A stretch of 64,000 bases of DNA. It comes from Ancistrus triradiatus. Lineage: Eukaryota; Chordata; Actinopteri; Siluriformes; Loricariidae. Of this stretch, positions 53,496 to 64,000 are shown in pieces; position 1 is the first letter of the stretch, and each line of letters starts with the position of its first letter. The DNA lies in the NCBI GenBank assembly GCA_025084515.1, contig JAJAGP010000249.1:372001-436000 (forward strand). The letters are read 5' to 3'. A model generated the notes under the pieces. That model was not told where the DNA came from. It searched no databases and saw only the letters and a list, made by a program, of their open reading frames with translations. A program made the translations under genes and the position numbers.

Positions 53496-56400
53496 AACCC
53501 TGAAACTGGCTCTGATTGAAACTGTGAGCTGTTCAAGCATTTGGAAAGATGCTTAATAAAAAAAAGAGTAATTGTGGGAAACATAGTGCCTAAGGTTGCC
53601 GTCATTGTGGACAAATAAGGGACAGCCAATTGCCATTCACCCTCAAATCCTTCATCAGTACCACCACCCTCAATCCCCAACCCCACCCAACACCACCATC
53701 ATCCACTACAACATTTGATTTGATTTGATTTGATTACAGAATATAAAATGGCTGACCCTGTTTTTTTATTTATAAAGCAGAATACACAAGATTTGTTTAG
53801 ACTTTTTAAAATGATACATTTTCATAAGTGTTATATTTATGAACAATACATCTAATAATATTAATATTCAGTCCAAAATCTCTGAGAATGGATTGGATAG
53901 TATCAGCACGATTAGGTTAAATTCCCATTAAATGATATGGCGTTCTACCTAATTAGGTTATTAATTTTTCCTCTAGCCTATTGGCTAATAACATTCAGGA
54001 AAATACTTATCATTCAATCAGATATCTAACTAGAATATTACATTATGAAACATTACTTAAACAACAACAAAAACAACATACCATATCTGCCTCAAGGGCA
54101 GTCAGAGGTAAAAGGAACTCAGTGACTCCACTCTGTCTTCTGCTCTTCAGCAGCTCGGACATGGTTCACCAGTTGTATGCTGATTCATGTCAGACAATTC
54201 AACATGTATGCATTACCAGGGACACGACTGACCCACAGGTATCTCGTCTCCCATTCAGATTTATACTTATTCAGATTTATTGATTATCATGTTATTCACA
54301 CCACAGTGGTGATAATCAAGGTAGGTATGAAATGATGTTTCCGAAATACAGGACTAATCACATCCTGTTTTGTCTTAATAAGGGTGGATGCCATATTATA
54401 AGAGGTGGGAGCGCCTGTGATGAATTGGAGTGTCCTGTCCTGTAGTTCTGCTCAGTAATTCAGGATAAAATCTATGACTTTCTTACTGACTCCAGTACCA
54501 TCATGATTTTAGTGGGGCACAACATTTTACTGGGACATGAGCCCCTATAAAGTGGGTCTAATGATGCCCCTTCTACATCTGCAGGTTCTATACATACTAC
54601 AGCTAAATGTATTACAGCAGTAACATACATAAACTGTTATTTTTACAGCTATTACTAATACTGACAGACTACATTTATGTACCATATTAGATTAATAGAC
54701 AGAAACAAATTCACTTGTGAACAGATGAAAATTCTGATATGACATGCTAAAATGCAGTGATTTACATGCATTATTCCAGTGTTAAAAATAGTCATCGTTA
54801 GCTAGCACTGATTTATGTAACTTTATATGCTATTCATTCATGTACTATATATACAGTAGCTGTGTATTTAGCTGAATCAACTGGCATGACTAACTGACTA
54901 CAGATGCAAATGGTCATAACTATGCAAATCTCATAAACTGTTGTATGATCTGACTGATTAATTTGGTTTCATACACTTCTGTGTTAAATAATATTGTAGT
55001 GGTATTATGCAATTACAACAAGATACACATATACAGAACTTTTTAACCCTTGAATTGTACAGCATATTATTTAGTAACTACCAGGGCTGAATTTATACCG
55101 AGCTCCAGGATCTCTAGATTGAGCTATGGCACCAATGGTGCACTTAACTTCACTGCATAACCAAAAGACAAAGTAGACTAGAGTTGAATCTAAAATGAGT
55201 CTCTACTCCCTATGTAGTGCACTATATCCAGCTTGCCATAATGATGCTTTCACCCTTTAAGGTGCACTACATATCAAATAGGAAGTCATGTCGGTTTAGC
55301 CTTAGGCCTACTGACATAGGTAGGAATGGCATAACAGGTCCTTGTGTCTTTTTACTTTTGACTGGTTAAAATGTCCAAACTAAAGAGTCCCCTAAAAATG
55401 ACTGGATACTGCACTTAACTGGAGTCCACTCCATTTTGACGTGGTAGAGTAAGTACTTTAAAAGCCAAGAGTACAACAGCGGGCAGACTATGGATGTACT
55501 TTTAGTCCCTTTTCAATCAAGAAAAGTAAAATTCCATCTTGCCAAGTGAATGGTAAGTCAGCATATATGTTTTCTTTGTATAGTACAGTATTGCAAACAA
55601 GTAAATATTTTCCTTAAATAAGTAAAGTTTTCTTCTGCTTTTCCTGGAGAGGGTCATGGTTCATATAAATAAATTATATATATGTATGACACACACTGCT
55701 ATGCAAACCTAAAACATAAAAAATGCATATTTTAGATTTACAGAAGTGTTAGACAGCATTCTCTATCACAAAGTCAAGGTACAGCCCAAATTCTAACTCA
55801 AACTCCAAATATCCAAATATAACCCCTTCTTTCAGTGTTCCACTACACCACCCCACAAAAGCTCATCCACACACACACACTCCATAATAGCTTTTTGTTT
55901 TTGTTTACAAACCCTGCGGCACCAAAGATACTTGTGGGTATATACTATATATTATTAATAGCTGCTAGAAGTTGAAGAGAAGTCCAACAATTATTCCAGA
56001 ATTTTCTCTTTGTAATTGAAGGCAGCTACATGTTTGGTTAACAGGTTCATCTCAATCGACTCACTACATAACAGACCCCCTAAACTTTTAATATCTTAAT
56101 ACTTCCATATCCTTAAAATCCTTGGCTTTCCGTGACCCTGAACTGGATTAATCAGGTATGAAAATAAAAGAATGAATTAGTTAAGGTGACTTTTGCATGC
56201 ATTTAGGATTCTTAAATGGTAAATCAACTACTATTCCACTTACACTACGAAAATGAACCCTTCTGATTTGTTGTCAAAATCTAACTATACCTCAAAATCT
56301 ATGCCTTAAATAGATAGACATTAATGAGTTTTTGCGTAATTTTGGGGCAAGTTAAGAGGAATTTACATACATGTTTTATTTCAGGATTCCATTATTACAT

Positions 56401-56939
56401 TCCATTATAACACTCTTGTGATATCTGCTACAGACAAAAATTAGGTAATTTTAGTGGGTCAATAAGTATGCCATTACCCCACTGGATCCATGCATGAGCC
56501 ACCAACCCAATTTAAAAGCAGGTCTACAATGCAATACAATGACCTACATTATATTATCCTACCAGACATCATCCTAGCAAACATTAAGCAAGTGAGTCAA
56601 GCAAGTCAAAAATACACTACAGATTGTAACTTTTTAAATGTATTCCTTTGGGGATGTTTCTATTAAATGAAACAAAGTGTGGAGAAATGTAATGAAATAT
56701 GTTTGACAAACATATAATAAATGACAAAATATACTGTTCAACAGATGAACAGTTCAAGATAATTGGTTTTGCTCAAAGGCAAAGCAGTGAACATTCTGTC
56801 AGTGCTCAGATTTGAATGCATAGCAAATTACCTGATCCTAAGCCATGACATTATCCATATAGTATCTGCAATGATAAGTTGTTATCTACACTGACAGTTA
56901 GAAATATACTCCTAACAAAATAAAACAAAACAAAATGAC
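53496..56939. other. Transposon-poor stretch
   Basis: 3.4 kb in which I recognise no mobile element. It contains a (TTTGA)n tract at 53713-53735 and a weak exon candidate at 54151-54238 that I do not call. It could be low-copy intron or intergenic sequence. Confidence 0.45.
53713..53735 (+). repeat. (TTTGA)n short tandem repeat
   Basis: About four and a half pentanucleotide units. Confidence 0.95.
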
Positions 56940-56944
56940 CTCTG

Positions 56945-57600
56945 TGTAACATGGGAGCAAACCTGACCTGGTCATGTTACAACTACAGACCCGCACTGAG
57001 ACTCGGGCACCTGCCCCTAGCAGAAACAAGGGAATTCGGCAAATCCACACACACTGAGACTGGAAACATAACCTGGAATTGCTGGCACCAGGGACCACCT
57101 CGGAATTTGGATGACAGGAAATCATTGCTGGACTTTTTGTGCCAGGGAACCCCGCTGGATTTTCGGTGCCAGTGACCCGTAATGCATGTTCATAATCAAC
57201 AGATCCCTCTTCACCAGGGGCGGAAATCAAACCAGAAAGGCTCAGCTTTGGGAAATGTGCTCTACTGTCTGAGCCACTCTGGCTTAAGCTCTTGTCCGTA
57301 AAATGAGGGTGCCCCCTGGTCTGGTCATGCAACAACCACAGATTCAGACCGCATTCTGAGAAGAACCTGCCCCTGGTGGCAGTGAAGTAATCTGGTGAAT
57401 ATTCACTGAGACAGGAAACTGTACAGAGCACAACCTGGACTTGCTCTGTCTGGAAACAAAGAGAATATACCAGGACCATCTGTACTTCTGCTATCCAAAA
57501 AACATCGGATGTTGTCAGGATGCAACTCCATAACCAACGGACCTTTCTTCTCCAGAGGCAGCGACTGAACCAGAGCAGCTCAGAATAATTCCCGATTGTG
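56945..57600 (-). repeat. Tandem pair of tRNA-like SINE units
   Basis: Two direct copies of about 350 bp. GGTCATGTTACAACTACAGA (56970) recurs as GGTCATGCAACAACCACAGA (57323), and CCTCTTCACCAGGGGCGGAA (57205) recurs as CTTTCTTCTCCAGAGGCAGC. On minus, 57284-57220 reads GTGGCTCAGACAGTAGAGCA, then GGTTTGATTTCC, a box A and box B-like pair spaced as in tRNA genes. The second copy has lost this tRNA-like part. The family differs from the one at 15023. Confidence 0.6.
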
Positions 57601-57604
57601 AGCC

Positions 57605-59419
57605 TCTTTTTTCAACTCCCAACTCAGTGTCATAGAGAGGTCTGTTAGTTAAGGAGTTTCCAGTCACCATGTGCATTCAGCAGATTTATTTGATTCCTCC
57701 AGGAGCAGATGCTTGACTCACAGTGCTGCTCGGGATTGGGGCTAAGTCTGTGGTAGTCACATGACCAGACCAGTGGATGCCTCCACATTACACTGTCATT
57801 TAGGACATACTTTTGAACATTGGCTTGTTTTCATGCTGTGGCCACAAGGAAGTACTGAATTCGTATTCCATTACATGCATACATAAGCCACCAAAATTCA
57901 TATTCAAATGTGCAGAGTACCTGCTCAACAATATGCATAAAATGCACTGAAGACTGAAACTCATACAGGATATGTGTAACAAAAACACAACATACCAATA
58001 GAGGTCAAGGAAATGTATAAATATACTACACAGAATAAGTGTGAGACTTTTACAGCACTTTGCATTTGGACATCTAATCTATGCATTAGCACGCATAAGC
58101 ATGAATCAATAATCGAGTATGGGATATAAGCTAAATTGAAATCAAATGTTTGAATATGACAACATGGGCTGTGTTTAATTTATACCAATTTAAAATATTG
58201 TTTATTCTTTATAGAAGGCTACCTTAAATTACAGTCAAGTTAGGAAGACTGAATAAAAACATTGATATTTGACAATACCAATTTGCGTCAGCTTAGAATT
58301 ACCATCATTAAAAGCTTCCAGCAGAATAAATACATTAAAGTCTCATGTTTAACTGCTCAAACACCCAGAGAAAGAGTAAACTATGGTTTCATGGTGTAAA
58401 AAATATGGTACATGGTCATTAATTTGTTGATGATTAGTAGATCTGGAGTTTCCGATAAGTCTATGATAAAATTGGAAAACACTATAAATGAGAAATCTAC
58501 AGCAATACTTTACATATTAGGTGGACTCACAGAACAAAACTTTACTAAAATGCATAAATGAAAGAAGACCCTTCATAATGACATTAAAACGCATACTGAG
58601 AACTCTCTGTTTCTCATAAAGAACTAAGTGTTTCAGAATTAGACAACCTAATCAATTATACATAGACCAAACGAGTAGATAAACTAACTGTGAATGTGAC
58701 GTCATGCAAGCAGCGAGTCAGTAATAGCCAAACTACATTGTGCAAAAAGCCTATTCAATGACAGAAATGTCATTACGGTTTGCCTGAGTGAACCTGAAAT
58801 GTATGCGCAGCTTTGTTTAGTTTCCTCCATAAAGTACACATTTGTAAAACTGGACACAGATTAATCAGGTTTGGAGAGTATGAGTAGACAGCAAGAGACA
58901 GAGACACAGAGAGAGATGTCCGCACATTCAGGAGCTCATGAGACATGACAGTCCATGTCACGACGGCTTGTCAAAGCCCATTTCTGAGGGATACGATTAT
59001 ATCCACTGATGGTCACCACTGTTCCTTCCTGACAACATGAAACCACAGACGCACTATATCCAGACCTCTACTGCGTCCTTTTTAAATGCATCCCTGTAAA
59101 AACAGGTTTCCTGAATAGAACTTAAAACTCAGCCATAGCCTGTCCTACATAATTGTGGCTTAAGAAATGTATTGAATCTGTTTAGTAAATCCAGTTTAAC
59201 ATAAACAAGTAACTCCAGATCAAACATTATATGAAAAACTCCTTAAAAAGATGATTAGCATTTCTAAAACTAATCTCTGTCTACTGCATCCACACTATTC
59301 AAGCAAACCATTCTGTACTCCCACAAATATACATGCAGGAAAATGGTTATAATGGAGACGTATTTGCACTAAGAATAATAGTGTAGATGGAAAAATTAAG
59401 AAAAACAAGATAACCGCAG
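57605..59419. other. Gap, nothing recognised
   Basis: No exon, element terminus or long tandem repeat is recognised in this AT-rich stretch. Confidence 0.45.
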
Positions 59420-59575
59420 CAGAGATCTTCTCTGAGCAAGGCTATTGCTTATATTTTAAGCAAGTGCCCCAAGTACCGAGCAACCGACCAGGACCAAGAC
59501 AAAATTTTCTACTCAAAATGTGTCAAGAACCAAATCCGATGAGTTCCGAGGTGGTCAAGAACCAAGGTAGAACTG
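59420..59575 (-). mobile_element. Tigger-like fragment I3
   Basis: On minus this is the left end of family I: CAGTTCTACCTTGGTTCTTG next to TA, then GACCACCTCGGAACTCATCG and the GCCTTGCTCAGAGAAGATC block (shared with I2 at 24126). Only about 155 bp are left. Confidence 0.7.
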
Positions 59576-59579
59576 TACT

Positions 59580-60817
59580 CTCAATAAGAGGTCTGTTGAT
59601 GTTACAGATATTAAATAATTTCAGATTTATTCCTGTGCAGTTTTATCAAACTCTATCCAACAAATACTTGAGTAAAACAGTATAAAAAATATTTCCCACA
59701 TAACCACAAATTACACATTTGAATGAACAAAATTATTAAGATTCACCACAACTCTATTCAGTTCCAACTTCTGACTGGTGAGAGCCTGTGTAATTTTATG
59801 ATAAGTATTGGTGACGGCAAGGCAAATCACAGCTATATGTTAATACGCTTCATTTGATAGATTATTTATTGTTTCCATAGCAACATATAATTCACAGGGG
59901 CTTGCTTGGTGAACACTCCACATCCGTTATTATAGCCTAACAATAAGCGGATTAAATATGATTACAACAGTCCAATGTAATATGGTTGGGATAAAGATTT
60001 CTAGCATAGAGAGAAAGAGGCATGAATATCGAAGAGGTATCAACAGTTTATAGTTTCTATGATAAACATGAATGTGGAGACTAACTAGTTTTGCACACGG
60101 AAGTACAAATAGACTTTTTAAAATTAAAATGTGTTGTTAGGTAACAAAGAACTCTATGTAACTTGTTGCTGTGATTAAGCAGCAAAAAGGCAAATATCAA
60201 TAAAATTAGGGACTTAATGTATTAATGACGTAATGTCTTGTCTGGTACTCTCATCTCATGCAGGCCAGGCTGCTGTCTGCAGTAGAACCCCAGTGTTTTA
60301 CTGAGTCCAGATGGACACAAATGGACAACGTTAGAGTTTATTCAACACAGCAGGTGTTCATTCAGTACTGGGAACACCACTCGCCGTAATGCATTTTAGC
60401 TGGGATGGATCGCAACTCTAGTCTCCTGGGTTTAGGAGTGTTGGGAGCCGAGGAACCTGGAGTTCCTCAGCATCTGACAACCTGCATATTGCAGTGGCTC
60501 ATTGCTGTCAAATTCAGTACTCATTGGATATGAGGCTTCATGCACTGTGGGGAGGAATGTGAGGTCAGTGACAGCAACGCACAGAGTGGGAACGAGGCTT
60601 ACAGCAGTGGCACTGAAAATAGTCCCAGTGGTGCAAAGACAAGCCTTTCCATTTATCAACATTTACTGTGCCCCTGCAGTGCTGATATGATCCTGCTCAA
60701 AAAACCTAACAGCTTCCAACAGTTAACAGGATTCCTGAGGGGATATCACTGGGAAAAAATACACATACCTATGTACATATACATATATTTACACACAGCC
60801 ATCTCTATTGTTTACTG
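59580..60817. other. Gap, nothing recognised
   Basis: 60240-60700 is GC-richer than its surroundings, with open frames on both strands, but none has a motif or convincing splice sites. Confidence 0.4.
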
Positions 60818-61545
60818 AGAGTGGTCAAAAATGAGAAAATATCCAGCGAGGAGCTGTTCTCTAGGTGAAAATACCTTTTTGATGCCAGAAGTCATAGGAG
60901 AATGGCCAGATTAGTTTGAACTGATAGAAAGGCAAGAGTAACTCAAATAAAGACTCCTTATAACCAAGATATGCAGAAGAGCATTTCTGACTGCACAATA
61001 TATTGAACTTTGAAGCACATGGGATACAGAAGCAGAACACCACACCAGATGGCACTCCTGTCGACTAAGAACAGGCAACTGAGACTCCAATTCACACAGG
61101 CTCACCAAAATTGCACAATAGAAGATTGGAAAAACTTTGCCTGGTCTCAGTCTTGATTTCTGCTGTGACATTGAATGGTAGGGCGCAAACAACAAGAAAG
61201 CATGCATCCATACTGCCTTGTACCAAAGGTTCAGGCTGTTGCTGGTGGTGTAATGTTGTGGGGAATATTTTCTTCACACATTTTGGGCCCCTTAATACCC
61301 ACTGGGCATCATTTAATCCCCAAAGTATTGTTGCTACCCATGTCCATCCCTTTATGACCGTGGTGTACCCATCTACTGATGGCTATGGCCAGCAGGATAG
61401 CATGTCATGTCACAAAGCTCAAATCATCTCAAACTGGTTTATTGAACATGACAGTGAGTTCCCGGTTTGCAAATGGCCTCCACAGTCACCAGATCTCAAT
61501 CCAACAGAGCACCTGTGGGATGTAGTAGAACAATCTGAACTGGAA
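60818..61545 (+). pseudogene. Family D transposase remnant (D4)
   Basis: It is the longest D coding remnant. It begins GAGTGGTCAAAAATGAGAAAATATCCAG (second helix-turn-helix region onward) and follows the transposase gene to the third catalytic block. In the frame starting at 61111 it reads SGCCWWCNVVGNIFFTHFGP, then VVYPSTDGYGQQDSMSCHKA (second aspartate region, D retained as QQDS) and KWPPQSPDLNPTEHLWDVVE (catalytic glutamate EHLWD). Several frameshifts occur upstream, and both terminal repeats and the N-terminus are missing. Confidence 0.8.
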
Positions 61546-61611
61546 ATAACCAGGCCTTCATCTAGGTTTCCTCCAATGATTATTGTATTTTTTAACACTA
61601 ATAAGACTGAT

Positions 61612-61946
61612 CTCCATTCATTCATTCACTTTCTTATCTGCTTAATCCTGGACAGGGTCACAGGAGAGCCGAAGCCTAGCCGGCAGCATAGGGCGCAAAG
61701 CAGGAACAACCCTAGACAGGGCGCCACACACTCACACACAAGGAACAATTTAGCGTAATCAATTAACCTAAAGCATGTCTTTGGACTGTGGGAAGAAACC
61801 GAAGCACCTGGACTAAGCCCACATGGACACAGGGAGGACATGAAGACTCCACACAGAAAGGACCCAGACCACTCCACCTGGGATCGAAGACAGGATCTTT
61901 TTGCTTTGAGATGACAGTGCTACCCACCAAGCCACCATTCCACCCC
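61612..61946 (-). repeat. tRNA-headed SINE-like repeat, copy 6
   Basis: Minus orientation. The right edge has the tRNA-like head (GGTGGCTTGGTGGGTAGCAC on minus) and box B-like TCGATCCCAGG. The left part includes CTGGACAGGGTCACAGGAGA, the longest tail seen in this family. It lies directly after D4. Confidence 0.82.
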
Positions 61947-61949
61947 TAA

Positions 61950-62735
61950 TCGGATACCATTCCAGATTATTCCAGAGTCTTACCTATAGAGAGATGTACT
62001 GGTATTTCTCTATCTTCAAACAGGTTTGTCAGTTTGGGTATAAGCAAACACTTATCATTTTCAGCTGATGAGAAAGCTCCCAAACTGGCAACCCCTAAAT
62101 CAAAGTACAACGGAATGGGAGATGAAAATCCCTCCAGACTAAAGAATAATGCAGAAGGATCATACACTTAACACTGTCAGAATAGTACACACTGTTGTAA
62201 CTATGGCAACATAGACAGTACTATTTTGTGCTGCTCACCAATAACAGTCCATTTATGGCATTATATAGCAGTACTATATAAGAACACCCTGTTTACACAA
62301 TAAGGTGGTTTGCATAGGTCTGTCCTTCCTGTCAAGAGAAGACACGTTGTGATTTGGAAGATAGATGCAAGTAAAGGAGCCATGAAACTACTACTAGAGC
62401 TACCACACAGGGTCTGCCTATGAAACTGGCTGAGAAAAAGAGCATAAAGGTAATTGTTGGGGTCGATCATTGAGATATACACTTGCATTGAGAAATATTT
62501 CACCCCCTCCTTCCTAAAAGGTATACTTTCTAAAAGGTATTATGGTCATATAATCTGACCATAATAAAAAACAAACTCATCCTCCAAAGACGAATTACTT
62601 TAAAAGAATGATTTGTTTATGAATAAGACACCATGCATGTGTAATATTAGGTGACTAAATTGTAAGTCATTGATATAATTGTATTGTTAATGATACACAT
62701 AAACATAATGTGGCTACAAAATAAGAAGCAAAGAA
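61950..62735. other. Gap, nothing recognised
   Basis: No element or exon is recognised. A short repeated phrase CTTTCTAAAAGGTAT occurs at 62524. Confidence 0.4.
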
Positions 62736-62739
62736 GCAA

Positions 62740-62935
62740 ATTAGGCTTTCACATACAGTCAGGCATGTTTGATGCTGTCCAAGAAGTTTTTAACTTCCCT
62801 ACAATGCTCCTAATGTCGTCTCTAGGAACGTTTAAGGTCTAGGATATATTGTTGTACTCACTGCCCATTTGGTGCAATGGCATGATCTCCTCTTTTCAGG
62901 TTTTGTGACAGCTCCTTAGTCTTCACCAGAACACA
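62740..62935 (-). mobile_element. Tc1-like transposase N-terminal fragment
   Basis: On minus the reading begins CTGGTGAAGACTAAGGAGCT (L/MVKTKELSQ, with the start codon changed to CTG) and, after a frame change, gives LNVPRDDIRSIVGKLKTSWT. That matches the helix-turn-helix and following linker of Tc1 transposases (a LNVP...V.SII.KWK pattern). It is a separate family from A-F. No terminal repeat is found. Confidence 0.5.
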
Positions 62936-64000
62936 TCTCTGTGTGGTGTTTATATAAACACCTCACAGCTGAAAATAATAAGGGCCGATATCGACTTGGG
63001 TTAGTCATGTTTTAACCCAACTCCATGTGAAACAGACGAGCAGTAGGTTTAAAAAGCAGCATATTATAATCATATAGGGCTTGAATATTTGAAACATGGT
63101 AGTATTAATAAAATATCCTGCTACTGTAAAATGCTACTTCATTCATTTTCTTTGTCCATTTGCTGTATCATTCAACTGATAAATACTTCATGCCGAGCAC
63201 TTCATTCTAGCTCCCCTGAAAGTATAAATTTACAAATCTCAAATATTCTTTGAAGGACTGAATATTTCTGATTGCAAGTGTCTGTATCAAGGTTGGCATA
63301 AATAACAAGCACAGTTTAGACAGCTTTAGCAGCATGTTTCATATTGTTAGTGGTACAACCGTTCAATCCTGATGTCCGTTCAAACTCCTGGAATGTGTGG
63401 CATGGCAGAACTACTGTGCTTTGCTGTTGAGTTTTCCGTAAGTGATCGGTTAACTTCATCAGGTAAATCAACCACACACATCTCTAGCTGTAACTCCATC
63501 TTTTTCATGTCTATATACATACTGTTCTAGCAATAGATCAATTTTGTTTAGGTAACTTATTGTGTTTTAAATGTTGCATTGAAAAATTTTTCTTGGTTAT
63601 TGTAACCTGTTGCATAACCTGTTGCTACCTATTAGAGGTTTACAGTTGATTTTTAACTCTTGGAATATCTTGTTTTAGAGAAATTTCTTGATAGCTGTCA
63701 CTATGACTACCTGTACATAAAAGTTTCAAGAAAAAAAAATGATAAGAACCAACCATTTAAGGCACCCTTAAATAGTACCCAACTAATAAACATAAACAAA
63801 AAAGCACTGAATAAACATTTCCCATTATAATGGTTTACTTGAATGTAGACTACAGTACCGACACTAGATAAAGAACCATGAGCATAAAAGTTTCTATAAG
63901 GGATGATTACATCACCTTCCCATGTTAACAGCAGCATTAAAAATATTTAAAGAAGATCAAGTTTATATTTTAACTTTTAAAAGTAATAAATCTGATTTTG
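62936..64000. other. Gap at the window edge
   Basis: AT-rich sequence with no recognisable exon, terminus or long repeat. A TATATA-centred palindrome (GTGTTTATATAAACAC) lies near 62948-62963. Confidence 0.45.

Noticed and set aside
57220..57284. Functional tRNA gene on minus
   Set aside because: Box A and box B-like motifs are present, but the sequence does not form paired acceptor and anticodon arms by eye. It is better read as a SINE head.
56898..57479. 193-codon minus-strand open frame
   Set aside because: It runs through the tandem SINE pair and has no recognisable domain. A chance frame in a GC-richer repeat is more likely.
60502..60818. Overlapping open frames on both strands
   Set aside because: No motif and no convincing acceptor or donor. 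The codon pattern on either strand is unremarkable.

Overview
This window looks like a non-coding stretch of a teleost fish nuclear genome. It is AT-rich, full of dinucleotide microsatellites, and saturated with repeat classes typical of fish, probably an otophysan lineage such as catfishes or characins (the lineage is inference). The classes are several Tc1-like DNA transposon families, pogo/Tigger-like and hAT-like elements, Ty3/gypsy LTR retrotransposons, L2 and Rex/jockey-like LINEs, and tRNA-headed SINEs. I see no bacterial genes, no operons, no CRISPR array and no structural RNA gene. The only host coding sequence I can defend is one 98-bp internal exon on the minus strand (25230-25327). 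It encodes the N-terminal WD40 region of a tomosyn/STXBP5-family protein. Most of the window is therefore probably intron or gene flank.

I use family labels throughout. Family A: ~1.6 kb Tc1-like, ends CAGTGGTGCTTG. Family B: ~1.6 kb Tc1-like, ends CAGTGGGGCAAAAAAG. Family C: Tc1-like, ends CAGTGCCTTGCAAAAG. Family D: Tc1-like, ends near a CCACTTTATTAGGTACACC-type motif. Family E: Tc1-like, ends CAACTCCAAATCAG. Family F: short Tc1-derived element. H, I, J: pogo/Tigger-like non-autonomous elements. L: hAT-like non-autonomous element.

Layout. 1-5000: SINE, D fragment, element A1. 5300-6800: SINE and an inverted pair of D elements. 6888-9749: A2, split by a 1.8 kb LTR-derived insertion whose two LTRs face each other. 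10546-11847: B1. 13232-15578: nested pogo/Tigger-like elements with a SINE inside. 16868-19932: A3 and B2. 21597-23082: E1, interrupted by a short repeat. 25230-25327: tomosyn exon. 26276-27264: LINE fragment. 28236-29812: B3, the best preserved B copy. 30406-33476: a structurally complete but gag-only LTR retrotransposon. 34697-38369: A4, B4 and C. 38750-39765: a split minisatellite. 40693-46881: a hAT-like element containing a decayed gypsy element that itself contains an L2 LINE. 47871-48405: F. 49830-52672: a hAT-like element containing B5, which contains A5. 53490-60800: comparatively transposon-poor. 60818-62935: D4, SINE and a Tc1 N-terminal fragment.

No transposase or reverse transcriptase in the window appears intact. 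The value of the region lies in its stratigraphy: several insertions carry target-site duplications, some have an empty-site comparison within the window, and some copies share the same disabling mutation. I found no convincing novel functional system. The most unusual structure is the inverted-LTR insertion at 7396-9216.
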